A DNA stretch of 64,000 bases from JAHEFT01 sp963766195 (GTDB lineage: Bacteria; Pseudomonadota; Gammaproteobacteria; Xanthomonadales; SZUA-36): positions 186,001 to 250,000 of the forward strand of contig CAVXYY010000003.1 of assembly GCA_963766195.1 (NCBI GenBank), read 5' to 3'. The position numbers were made by a program, and so were the translations under genes. How positions within the stretch are numbered: the first letter of the stretch is position 1; the number at the start of each line of letters is the position of its first letter. Positions 17,976-26,338 of the stretch are shown here, piece after piece. Under the pieces are notes generated by a model that searched no databases, was not told the origin of the DNA, and worked only from the letters and a program-made list of their open reading frames with translations.

Positions 17976-19399
17976 ATGTACGATTGCACCAGGAACTACA
18001 TCAATGGCGAGTGGGTGAAATCCACCGCCGGCACCCTTCACGAAATTATCAACCCCGCCACTGAAACTTCGATCGGCACTGTTTGCCTTGGAACCGCTGA
18101 AGACGTGGACGCCGCGGTCGTGGCCGCCCGGGCCGCTTTTGAATCCTTCTCAAGCTGGACCGTGGAACAGCGCCTGGATTTGCTGGCCCGGATCATGCAG
18201 GCCTACAAAACCCGCTGGAACGATATTGCCGCCGCCATCACGGCGGAAATGGGCGCTCCCGCCGCATTTTCGATGCGTGCGCAGGCCGGCTCCGGGCTGG
18301 GACATCTGAAGGCGGCCGTCGCTGCGTTAAAAGAACTGCAGTGGGAGGAGAAGGTTGGCGGCTCAACCGTTATCAGGGAACCCATCGGTGTCTGCGGCCT
18401 GATCACGCCCTGGAACTGGCCGATCAACCAGATCGTCTGCAAGGTAGCCCCCGCCCTGGCGGCCGGCTGCACGGTGGTTCTCAAGCCCAGTGAAATTGCG
18501 CCGGTGGACGCGACTCTTTTCGCTGAAGTACTGGATGCGGCGGGCGTTCCGGCCGGTGTATTCAACCTGGTCCACGGGGATGGTCCCGGCGTCGGTGCGG
18601 CGATTTCCGGCCACCCCGGCATCGACATGGTCTCATTCACCGGGTCGACCCGGGCCGGTGTGCTGGTGGCCAGGGCAGCGGCCGAAACGGTCAAAAGGGT
18701 GGCGCAGGAACTCGGTGGGAAATCCGCCAACATCATCCTGGAAAGCGCCCCGCTCGAGGAAGCCGTCACCAGCGGCGTACACAGCATGTTCCATAACAGC
18801 GGCCAGTCCTGTAATGCGCCCAGCCGGATGCTGGTGCCTGAATCGCTCTATGAAGAGGCTGTGTCCATCGCGGTGAAAGTCGCCAATGCGACTCGACCGG
18901 GTGACCCGAATGATCCTGAAACCGATATCGGGCCGGTGATCAGCGAAGCGCAATTCAACAAGATACAGGGCCTGATCGAAGCCGGCATGGCCGAAGGTGC
19001 GGTCATCGCAGCCGGCGGGCCCGGTAAGCCCGAAGGCCTGCAAACCGGTTACTTCGTCAAACCGACGGTATTCCGGGACGTCAACAACGGGATGACCGTG
19101 GCCCGTGAAGAGATTTTCGGACCGGTATTGTGCATGCTTCCTTATGCCAGCCTGGATGAGGCGGTGACTATCGCCAACGACTCGGTTTACGGTCTTTCCG
19201 GCTACGTCTGGGGCGGGAGCAAGGAAGAGGCGATGCAGGTGTAGCGCGCCGCTTGCGGACCGGGATGGTGCACCTGAACGGGGCCCCCACCGACGTGCTT
19301 GCGCCGTTCGGCGGCTACAAGCAATCCGGCAATGGCCGGGAATGGGGCATTCACGGCCTCCACGACTTCCTTGAAGTGAAAGCGGTGATGGGAGCCTGA
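17976..19399 (+). CDS. NAD(P)-dependent aldehyde dehydrogenase (frameshifted near 19243)
   Basis: Class I/II ALDH fold, about 475 residues when repaired. Visible landmarks are GVCGLITPWNWPINQIVCKV near residue 130, VLKPSEIAP near 165, FTGSTRAG near 220, catalytic Glu in QELGGKSANI near 245, catalytic Cys in NSGQSCNAPSR near 280 and EEIFGPVL near 375. After KEEAMQV a stop appears; the next frame continues ARRLRTGMVHLNG and FGGYKQSGNGREWG to the normal C-terminus at 19399. A two-base insertion or one-base loss near 19243 explains it. It is divergent from the acyl-CoA ligase. It oxidises an aldehyde to an acid, and the substrate is not evident. Confidence 0.92.
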
Positions 19400-19416
19400 C
19401 CCAGGCGCCCCCCGGA

Positions 19417-20550
19417 ATGAGCACCCTCATCACTATCGACCTGGAGGCACTCGAGGCCAACTACCGGTATTGCAGCGAGCAGCTGCAACCGGTTACATGC
19501 GCCGCGGTCGTGAAGGCAGACGCCTATGGACTGGGTATGCGGAAAATCGCTCCGGTCCTCAGGCGGGCTGGCTGCCGCCATTTTTTCACTGCCACCCACC
19601 AGGAAGGGGCGGCGCTGCGCGCGATGCTGCCGGACGCGGAGATTTATATCCTGGAAGGTGTTACTGAGCGCAGCCTGGCCATTTTTTGTGACCAGGGACT
19701 GATTCCGGTTCTGATCACTCCCGCCGACAGTTCCCTGTGGGCTGCACAGGCGCGCGAAACCGGCCACCCCTTGCCGGCGATTATCGACATAGACACCGGC
19801 ATGACAAGACTTGGCTTCGGGGAACGCGAACTCAGGCAATTGCTGGAACAACCGGAAGTGCTGGACTGGCTGGATACCCGCTACATCATGACGCACTTTG
19901 CCTGCGCAGATGAACCCGGTTCCGAGAAAACCCGCGACCAGTTGGACCGTTTCAATCGATTGCGCCGGCTGTTGCCGCCGGCGCCCACCTGTATCGGAAA
20001 CTCGGCAGGCGGCCTGCTGGGCAACGCGTTCTCGGGCGACATGGCGCGCCTGGGCATAGCCCTTTTCGGCGGCAATCCCTACCGGAATGACCGTTTGGAA
20101 TCCGGGCCGGATCTCAAGCCGGTACTCAGGGTGCAAAGCCGGATTCTCCAGCTGAGGGAAGTCGAGGAAGGCACCACCATAGGATATGGTGCAACCTACT
20201 CGGCAAAGCGCCGAATGAGAATCGCGACCATCGGCACCGGCTACGCAGACGGTTACCCGTGGTCACTGGGGAATCACGGAGTGGCCTCAATTGGCGGCCA
20301 CAGGGTTCCGGTGGTGGGGCGGATATCGATGGACACCATGATGCTGGACGTTACCGCTTTGCCCGATGAACTATTGCGAACGGGTCACATGGTGGACCTG
20401 ATTGGACCAGGAATCAGCCTGGAGGAAGTCGCCGAACTGGCCGGCACGATTAATTACGAAATACTTGACCCGGCTGAGCCAGAGGGCCAGTCGCAAGTAC
20501 CTCGGCGGGTGAAACACGGCCTTATTCGCGCTGCAGTCCATACGTCCTGA
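19417..20550 (+). CDS. alr: Alanine racemase
   Basis: PLP-dependent racemase that makes D-alanine for peptidoglycan. The PLP lysine is in VVKADAYGLG near residue 34 and the catalytic Tyr region is GATYSAKRRMRIATIGTGYA near 255. Other conserved parts are DIDTGMTRLGF near 130 and RISMDTMMLDVT near 305. 377 residues, normal length. It starts 17 bp after the aldehyde dehydrogenase and overlaps the end of the convergent aldolase by 29 bp. Intact. Confidence 0.96.
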   Translation: MSTLITIDLEALEANYRYCSEQLQPVTCAAVVKADAYGLGMRKIAPVLRRAGCRHFFTATHQEGAALRAMLPDAEIYILEGVTERSLAIFCDQGLIPVLITPADSSLWAAQARETGHPLPAIIDIDTGMTRLGFGERELRQLLEQPEVLDWLDTRYIMTHFACADEPGSEKTRDQLDRFNRLRRLLPPAPTCIGNSAGGLLGNAFSGDMARLGIALFGGNPYRNDRLESGPDLKPVLRVQSRILQLREVEEGTTIGYGATYSAKRRMRIATIGTGYADGYPWSLGNHGVASIGGHRVPVVGRISMDTMMLDVTALPDELLRTGHMVDLIGPGISLEEVAELAGTINYEILDPAEPEGQSQVPRRVKHGLIRAAVHTS

Positions 20551-21163
20551 ATTTCAACAGGACGCGGTCCATCTCCGCGTCATCCAGGATGGCCGGCTCA
20601 CCGACCGACAGGCAAAGCAGGTAAGTGCGCGCAAGCGTTTCCACCTCGACCGCCAGGGACAGCGCCTTGTCGAGGTTATCGGCCAGGCAGACCAGGCCGT
20701 GATTGGCCATCAGGCAAGCTTTCCTGCCATCCAGCGCTTCCACCACCCGGCCGGATAATTCCTGCGAGCCAAAGGTGGCGTAGGGGGCGCAGGGTATGTC
20801 GCGGCCACCCGCCACGGCCACCATGTAGTGGAACGCCGGGATGGGTTTGTGCAGACAGGCAAGCGCCGCGCAGGCCGTGGGATGCGCATGCAGGATAGCG
20901 CCGGCATCCGGGCGCGCGGCGTAGATATCCTGGTGGATCCGCCATTCACTGGAAGGCAGGCGGTGGCCCCGTGTCTCGCCATCCTTGTCGACAAATACCA
21001 CGTCCCCGGGCACGAGACCGGCGTAGTCCATCCCGGAAGGCGTGATCAGCATGCCATCCTCACAACGGGCGCTCAGGTTTCCCGAGACACCCTGGTTGAT
21101 GCCGGAACGGTTCATCGCAACCGCGGTATCGATCAGGCGCTGCCGCAGCGCTTCATTCAGCAT
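20522..21163 (-). CDS. Class II aldolase, probable 5-deoxy/methylthio-ribulose-1-phosphate aldolase
   Basis: Zn-dependent aldolase of the fuculose-phosphate aldolase fold, 213 residues. NQGVSGNLSAR near residue 25, catalytic Glu in PSSEWRIHQDIY near 72, Zn ligands in HAHPT near 94 and ANHGLV near 155 are all present. The start (ATG 21163) has AAGGAGAGG just upstream and overlaps the mtnA end by 11 nt. Pairing with mtnA matches the known shunt in which MTA or 5'-deoxyadenosine is converted to a ribulose-1-phosphate and cleaved to DHAP plus an aldehyde. MtnB dehydratases share the fold, but the conserved Glu and the AFHYMVAVAGG segment favour the aldolase. Substrate assignment is from context. 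Confidence 0.82.
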   Translation of the reverse strand: MLNEALRQRLIDTAVAMNRSGINQGVSGNLSARCEDGMLITPSGMDYAGLVPGDVVFVDKDGETRGHRLPSSEWRIHQDIYAARPDAGAILHAHPTACAALACLHKPIPAFHYMVAVAGGRDIPCAPYATFGSQELSGRVVEALDGRKACLMANHGLVCLADNLDKALSLAVEVETLARTYLLCLSVGEPAILDDAEMDRVLLKFRTYGLQRE

Positions 21164-22266
21164 ATACGCCTCTCCTTTCCGGGTATAAAGACAGCAGGCC
21201 CTTCTCACTTGCGGTGCAGATTCCCCGTTCGGTGATCAGGCCGGTCACCCGGCTGGCAGGTGTCACATCAAAGGCAAAATTACGGGCTGATACGCCATCG
21301 GGCGAGATCTGCACGGAACCGGTTTCGCCGTTGGCCAACCGGCCGCTGACCTCGGTGACTTCGCGTGGCATCGCGCTCTTCGATCGGTATCCCGGCAACC
21401 CCGTCTTTCATTTCCCAATCAATGGTCGGGCCAGGCAGGGCGACATAAAATGGCACCCCGTTGTCAGCGGCGGCCAGCGCTTTCAGATAGGTGCCGATTT
21501 TATTGCACACATCACCGTTGCGCGCCGTGCGGTCAGTCCCGGTGATGCAAAGATCGACCATGCCGTGCTGCATCAGGTGGCCCCCCGCATTGTCTACGAT
21601 CAAGTCGTGCGGCACTCCGTGAGCCGCCAATTCCCAGGCGGTCAGCGCAGCTCCCTGGTTGCGCGGCCGGGTCTCGTCCACCCACACATGCACCGGAATG
21701 CCCGCGTCGTGGGCGCGGTATATCGGAGCCAGCGCGGTGCCCCAGTCGACCGTTGCCAGCCATCCGGCATTGCAGTGCGTGAGAATATGAAATACTCCGG
21801 CCTTGCCGGCCTGCTCCCGCCACATCCGTTCGATCAGGCCGAATCCGTGTTCGCCAATTGAGAAGTTGATCGCCACGTCTTCATCGCAAACCTGCCGGGC
21901 AAGATCGTAAGCCGCATCCCTGCGCGCTTCCTGCGGCAACGACAGCAGTGCATGGTTCACCCGGGCCAGCGCCCAGCGAAGATTGACAGCAGTCGGCCGA
22001 GTTTCCAGCAGCATTCGTGCCGCGCGCTCCAAATAAGCGTCACCGGCATTTTTCTGCGTCGCTAGCGCCATGCCGTAAGCAGCGGTTGCGCCAATCAGGG
22101 GAGCGCCCCGCACCCGCATGGAACTGATGGCCTCGGCCGCATCTTCGACACTTTTCAACGACCGTACTCTGAAGTCGTGCGGAAGCAAAGTCTGGTCAAT
22201 GATATCGACTGACCAGCCGTCATGGTTCAACCAGATTGAGCGATAGGATTTGTTACCGATTTTCAT
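21153..22266 (-). CDS. mtnA: Methylthioribose-1-phosphate isomerase (frameshifted near 21390)
   Basis: Converts 5-methylthioribose-1-phosphate, or the 5-deoxy analogue, to the ribulose-1-phosphate. Motifs include MRVRGAPLIGATAAYGMA near residue 50, the active-site Cys in ILTHCNAGWLATVDWGTAL near 160 and the catalytic Asp in CITGTDRTARNGDV near 240. The frame breaks after GIPIEERDA; the next frame resumes REVTEVSGRL and NFAFDVTPASRVTGLITERG, so one extra base near 21390 explains it. Repaired length is about 370 residues. The TGA lies inside the start of the aldolase gene, which indicates coupled translation. No MTA phosphorylase or kinase is in the window. Confidence 0.92.
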
Positions 22267-22386
22267 GGCGGATCCAAATTACCACAGCTTCCTGTCAGGG
22301 TGACAAAATTTGACAACCAAAGTCGCTGTGGGTCAGATTCCCTGCCAATTCCAGCCCTTATATTTCATTTTCGCGACAGCAAATAA

Positions 22387-22407
22387 ATATTCTATATTAT
22401 TGAATAT
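22387..22407. repeat. Inverted repeat upstream of a sigma-54 promoter
   Basis: ATATTC and GAATAT arms are separated by 9 AT-rich bases in an otherwise AT-rich stretch. It lies about 40-60 bp upstream of the -24 element at 22447, in the range where sigma-54 activators or IHF bind. An activator site is inference; palindromes of this kind also occur by chance in AT-rich DNA. Confidence 0.4.
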
Positions 22408-22446
22408 AAAACATTATTATTTCATTTTGGGCTATCTGCCTCTTCT

Positions 22447-22463
22447 TGGTACACATATTGCAT
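22447..22463 (+). promoter_or_regulatory. Sigma-54 promoter of the small protein gene
   Basis: TGGTACACATATTGCAT carries the -24 GG and -12 GC doublets with exactly 10 bases between them and the surrounding TGGYAC and TTGCAT consensus. Transcription would begin near 22474, about 55 nt before the ATG at 22530. It is one of two strong sigma-54 matches I found; the other drives pspA. Confidence 0.75.
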
Positions 22464-22529
22464 TACTTAGCATGCAACCATGATTCACAAGCAATAGAAA
22501 GCAAGCAGATATTCCAGGGAGTTAGGATA

Positions 22530-22790
22530 ATGATGAATACGGATCTCAAACAAACCATCTTTCAAATCGACAAGCTGAAAAGCGTGGTCAATGTCGGTGG
22601 TTCATCAGCCTATCAGATCTTCACCTATGCAGGACCCTCACTCGGACGGTTCGGCGCCATTGCTAATCCCGAAGAACAAAACCCTGCCAACGATGCAAAT
22701 TACGACACCGTCATGAACGCAGCAACAGGGCGCAGACGTCCCGCATCCTGGATCAAACAGGCACTCTCGGCCCTCCGCGGCCAAGAATAG
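22530..22790 (+). CDS. Small orphan protein under a sigma-54 promoter
   Basis: An 86-residue protein (MMNTDLKQTIFQIDKLKSVV at its start). It has no signal peptide and no membrane segment; the middle is Gly/Ser/Tyr rich (GGSSAYQIFTYAGPSLGRFG), followed by an Asn/Asp-rich stretch and a basic C-terminal helix (RRRPASWIKQALSALRGQE). I do not recognise a family. GGGAG lies about 10 nt before the ATG at 22530, with a second ATG directly after. The upstream sigma-54 promoter shows that it is regulated, probably by nutrient or stress signals. No antitoxin-like or operon partner is evident; the next gene begins about 150 bp on. Confidence 0.6.
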   Translation: MMNTDLKQTIFQIDKLKSVVNVGGSSAYQIFTYAGPSLGRFGAIANPEEQNPANDANYDTVMNAATGRRRPASWIKQALSALRGQE

Positions 22791-22936
22791 ACATTCCCCT
22801 GACCGGCAACGTTTGCTAGAATCCCGCCCTGCGGCGTGCACACGGGTGTGTGCCTGCCGGACACCCCCGATGATTACTTGCCCGGAATTGGATCTTGCCT
22901 CGCTGGTCCTGTCGGCCTCGAACAGAGTAAATTGCC

Positions 22937-23455
22937 GTGCCCTCACAAAACCGTCCGCTTTTCAAATCCTGTCTCTGGTGTTTTCTCATGTTCGTCAGCA
23001 TGGGCCTCAGCGCTGCTGAAGGAAATTCGGAAAGCGGGGAAAGCAGCGGCTGGACAATAGCCGGCTGGAACATTCAGACTTCTCTTTACACCAAGCACTG
23101 GAGCGAGAACCCGGACCACAACAACAAACAAAAACTGATCGGCCCGGAACTGGTCTTCGCAAACGATTTCCTGGTGGGATTCGCGTACTTCAAAAACTCG
23201 TTTGGTCAGCCGTCCGAGTATCTCTACATCGGCAAAACGTGGCCTTTGTTTCATTCCAACTATTTCTACTTCAAGCTCACCGGCGGTCTGTTGCACGGCT
23301 ACAAAGAACCCTATGAAGACAAGATCCCGTTGAACGGGCTGGGAGTGGCTCCCGCGATCCTGCCCTCGTTCGGTGTCCGTTATAAACAAGTGATGATGGA
23401 ACTGCAAATCGCAGGTACTTCGGCCATCACTGTCACTGCCGGGTTGAGATTTTGA
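22937..23455 (+). CDS. Small outer-membrane beta-barrel-like protein
   Basis: A 172-residue exported protein with a signal peptide (LFKSCLWCFLMFVSMGLSAA). The mature part alternates short beta strands rich in aromatic residues and ends in TAGLRF, the C-terminal Phe typical of outer-membrane barrels. Segments TSLYTKHWSENPDHNNKQ, LTGGLLHGYKEPYEDKIPLN and APAILPSFGVRYKQV match a family often labelled, without good reason, sn-glycerol-3-phosphate transporter. The barrel size is like PagP. The GTG at 22937 is chosen because it gives a complete signal peptide, but its ribosome site is weak. Function unknown. Confidence 0.75.
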   Translation: MPSQNRPLFKSCLWCFLMFVSMGLSAAEGNSESGESSGWTIAGWNIQTSLYTKHWSENPDHNNKQKLIGPELVFANDFLVGFAYFKNSFGQPSEYLYIGKTWPLFHSNYFYFKLTGGLLHGYKEPYEDKIPLNGLGVAPAILPSFGVRYKQVMMELQIAGTSAITVTAGLRF

Positions 23456-23529
23456 ACGGCCTGGCGCACCATCAGGTTTAACCGCGGCAAACTGAAGCCC
23501 GGAAAGCTTAATCCCGGAAGGAGAATCAA

Positions 23530-23721
23530 ATGGCTACTTACGAATGTAAAAAGTGCGGAATGAGTGTCAACGCCACCTGTGGACACTGCGACGCCCCGTT
23601 GGAAAATGATTCGATCAAACTGCCCGATGGCCGGGAAGTTCAGGTTTCCAAGTGCCCCAATGGACACGGCAAGATCAAGTCACCGCTGTGTTGCGGGCAG
23701 GACATGACCTGCTCCATCTAA
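23530..23721 (+). CDS. Small zinc-ribbon protein
   Basis: A 63-residue protein with nine cysteines and several histidines: CKKCGM, CGHC, CPNGHG and CCGQDMTC. These spacings suggest one or two zinc ribbons or a rubredoxin-like metal site. AAGGAG precedes the ATG. The 3' end overlaps the convergent SQR-like flavoprotein by 4 bp. I have seen similar short proteins in marine Proteobacteria but know of no assigned function; an electron carrier or a zinc chaperone are both possible. Confidence 0.75.
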   Translation: MATYECKKCGMSVNATCGHCDAPLENDSIKLPDGREVQVSKCPNGHGKIKSPLCCGQDMTCSI

Positions 23722-24857
23722 ACCCTGAAGTGGCGAAGATAGGTTTTTTCGAAATACTTCTTCGCCCAGTGCAGGGATTTCATCGCGGGTAAGGCCAGGC
23801 CGCGTTTTTCGCCGCGGTACACCAGCATTCCCTTGTCCAGGGAATCGATGATGCACAGCAGTTCCACCCTGAACTTGTGCACTGCCGGTTTTCCGGCCAG
23901 ATTCAGGGCTATGTTGTTGGCTGCTGATTTCGCCTGTAAATCCGCCATGTGAGCCTGCTTGGGCATCCAGTCAGGGCCGGGGTAACTGCCGGCGTCTCCT
24001 GCCACGTAAACCCGTTCCATTCCCTCGACCCTGGCCATTCGGTCCGCCTGGATCATGCCGCCGGGAGAGAGCGGCAGAGGACTGCCCTGGATCCAGGCAG
24101 GCCCGGTCATTCCCGGCATGAACAGGATCAGGTCCGCCGGAATTTCACCACCCTCGGTTTTGACGACGTTGTTTTCGAACGACTGAAGTTTGTGTCCCAG
24201 GTGAGATTCAATCCCCCGCCTTTTCATCTCCTGCAGCAGTTTTGAAACGGCCTTTTCCCCCAGGCGCTTGCCGGGTTGCGGGGCTGGCGTGAAAAACACC
24301 AGCTTGTACTTTTCCCTTATGCCCTGTTGGTTCAGCCAGGTTTCCAGGCCGAACAGCAGTTCGAACATGGGTCCTCCGCGCATCGCCGAAGGCTCCTGTG
24401 GATTGCCACCAAACCCCATGGCAATTGTGCCTCCCTGCATGGCCTGCAGGCGGTCACGCATTTTTTCGGCCGCTTCAATGCCTTCGCAAATCGTTATCGT
24501 ATTCTCGATGCCCGGCAGTTTCCTGATGTAACGCCCCCCGGTCGCAATCAGCAACGCGTCATTTTCGATTTCCCCGGCAGTGGTCTGCAGCGTTCTGCCA
24601 TCTTCAGATATTCCGCTGACACTGCCCTGAACGTATTTGACCTTCAGTTTTTGCAGCAATGGCAGGATGTCGAAACGCAGGTCGTCACCCTTGCGCAAGC
24701 CGTAGGGAACCCAGATCAGGCTGGGCAGGTACACGAACTCCGGCTTGGGCGCGACGAGGGTAATCCCGGCGTCCGGCAGCAGTTTTCTGAGTTCACGCAC
24801 ACCTGTAATGGCTGCAAATCCGGAGCCTGCGACGGTAATTCTGGAAGATGTGCTCAT
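23718..24857 (-). CDS. SQR-like FAD-dependent oxidoreductase
   Basis: A 379-residue two-dinucleotide-fold flavoprotein of the sulfide:quinone reductase/NDH-2 superfamily. The FAD fold starts ITVAGSGFAAITGVRELRK near residue 7, LLIATGGRYIRKLPG is near 105, and VYVAGDAGSYPGPDWMPKQA near 287 is the second FAD motif. Only two cysteines are present, Cys124 and one near 340 (VELLCIID). The central redox Cys of true SQR, expected near QEPSAMRGGPMFE, is replaced. It may therefore use another substrate or be a quinone reductase with a different donor. No operon partner; the convergent zinc-ribbon gene touches its end. Confidence 0.8.
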   Translation of the reverse strand: MSTSSRITVAGSGFAAITGVRELRKLLPDAGITLVAPKPEFVYLPSLIWVPYGLRKGDDLRFDILPLLQKLKVKYVQGSVSGISEDGRTLQTTAGEIENDALLIATGGRYIRKLPGIENTITICEGIEAAEKMRDRLQAMQGGTIAMGFGGNPQEPSAMRGGPMFELLFGLETWLNQQGIREKYKLVFFTPAPQPGKRLGEKAVSKLLQEMKRRGIESHLGHKLQSFENNVVKTEGGEIPADLILFMPGMTGPAWIQGSPLPLSPGGMIQADRMARVEGMERVYVAGDAGSYPGPDWMPKQAHMADLQAKSAANNIALNLAGKPAVHKFRVELLCIIDSLDKGMLVYRGEKRGLALPAMKSLHWAKKYFEKTYLRHFRV

Positions 24858-25027
24858 GATTTCTCGGACTCTTTATTCACTTTTTCAAATATACCATTTT
24901 GCACGGTTAAAAGCGGCCTTCCGGATTCCATTCAGGACCCCCAACTGCCACAATGAGGTTTGCAAAAATAGCCAGATATTGAACCTGATTTTACGGTTCT
25001 GGCGGCTATAAAACCAAGGAAGAAATT

Positions 25028-26338
25028 TTGCCCACGACTGTCAAAAGACCAGCCGATCAGCTTTCCCGGATGTCCGCGGCGCTGGTGCCGCGCGAGTTGC
25101 TCAGCTGGTCGCTGACGTCGGTCACGCTGGGTGCACTGGAAGGCGGTCTGCTGGGTGTGATCGTGAAAAACCAGTACAGCGGCGTCGCCTCACCCGTGCT
25201 GATCAATTTCGCCGTGGCCATCGTGGCCGGCGCACCTTCCTTTGCCAACCTGTCCAGCTTCATCGTTGCGCCACTGGCCCAGGGGCGGGACAAAATCGCG
25301 CTGCTCAGCCGCCTGATGCTGCTGATGGGAGTCTGCCTGGCGCTGATGTCCCTTCCCGGCCAATCCGGAACGGGGCTGATTCTGTTTACCGTGCTGGCGG
25401 TCATTGCGCGCTCCGCCTGGGCGGGAATTCTGACCGTCCGGGCCGCCGTCTGGCGGGCCAACTACCAAAGGCGTTGGCGCGGGCGGGTCACCGCCCGGAT
25501 CGTCCAGCTGGCGTCATTTCTTGTGGCCCTGGTCAGCGCGCTGACCGGTTTGCTGATGGACTGGAATGGCGATGCCTGGAGATGGGTTTTTCCGTTTGCC
25601 GGCCTCAGTTCTGTCGCCGCATTCTACGTCTACCGGCAGTCGCGCGTCCGCCGCCACCGGCAATTACTGCAGGCCGAAAGGGCGGAACTGAGCCTGCGCA
25701 GCAGTTCTTTTTCGCTGAAAGCGATGAGCGCCGTGGTCAGGGAAAACCGTGATTTCAGGAATTACATGATCGGCATGATGGTGTTTGGGTCCGGCAACCT
25801 GATGGTAATAGCCATGCTGGTCGTGCTGATGAATGACCAGTTCACGATGGCGCGGCTGGACCAGGTCATGATCACTTCCTCGTTACCCCTGCTGGTCCTG
25901 TGCTTCTCTATTGCACATTGGGCAAAAATACTTGACCGGCATCATATCTTTACCTACCGCGCCATCCACAGCTGGAATTTTGTTTCCGCCCACGCGGTTT
26001 TCGCGATCGCCGCCATCGCCCGGATTCCCGAATTGCTCTGGCTCGGATCCCTGTTGCTGGGCAGCGCCTATGCGGGAGGGCACCTGGGCTGGAACCTCGG
26101 GCACAATGATTTCACCAACGACGCCAATTCGTCCTTGTACATGGCCATTCACGTAAGCCTCACCGGCTTACGCGGATTGCTGATGCCCATTGCAGGCGTC
26201 GCCTGCATGCAGTACCTGGAGTCGATTAACCCGGGTTACGGCGCCTACGCGATGCTGGTTCCGTTACTGCTGTGTTTTCTCGGAACCTGTTGGTTCGTTT
26301 TTCTCCACTTTGACCGGGAAAGAAGCGGGCGAGGATGA
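25028..26338 (+). CDS. MFS family transporter
   Basis: A 436-residue protein with about 12 hydrophobic segments and a short charged loop in the middle (YRQSRVRRHRQLLQ near residue 205), the usual 6+6 major facilitator layout. The start is a TTG at 25028 with AGGAAG about 5 nt before; an ATG at 25070 is an alternative. The substrate is unknown. The 3' end overlaps the convergent cyclophilin gene by 75 bp. Intact. Confidence 0.8.
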   Translation: MPTTVKRPADQLSRMSAALVPRELLSWSLTSVTLGALEGGLLGVIVKNQYSGVASPVLINFAVAIVAGAPSFANLSSFIVAPLAQGRDKIALLSRLMLLMGVCLALMSLPGQSGTGLILFTVLAVIARSAWAGILTVRAAVWRANYQRRWRGRVTARIVQLASFLVALVSALTGLLMDWNGDAWRWVFPFAGLSSVAAFYVYRQSRVRRHRQLLQAERAELSLRSSSFSLKAMSAVVRENRDFRNYMIGMMVFGSGNLMVIAMLVVLMNDQFTMARLDQVMITSSLPLLVLCFSIAHWAKILDRHHIFTYRAIHSWNFVSAHAVFAIAAIARIPELLWLGSLLLGSAYAGGHLGWNLGHNDFTNDANSSLYMAIHVSLTGLRGLLMPIAGVACMQYLESINPGYGAYAMLVPLLLCFLGTCWFVFLHFDRERSGRG

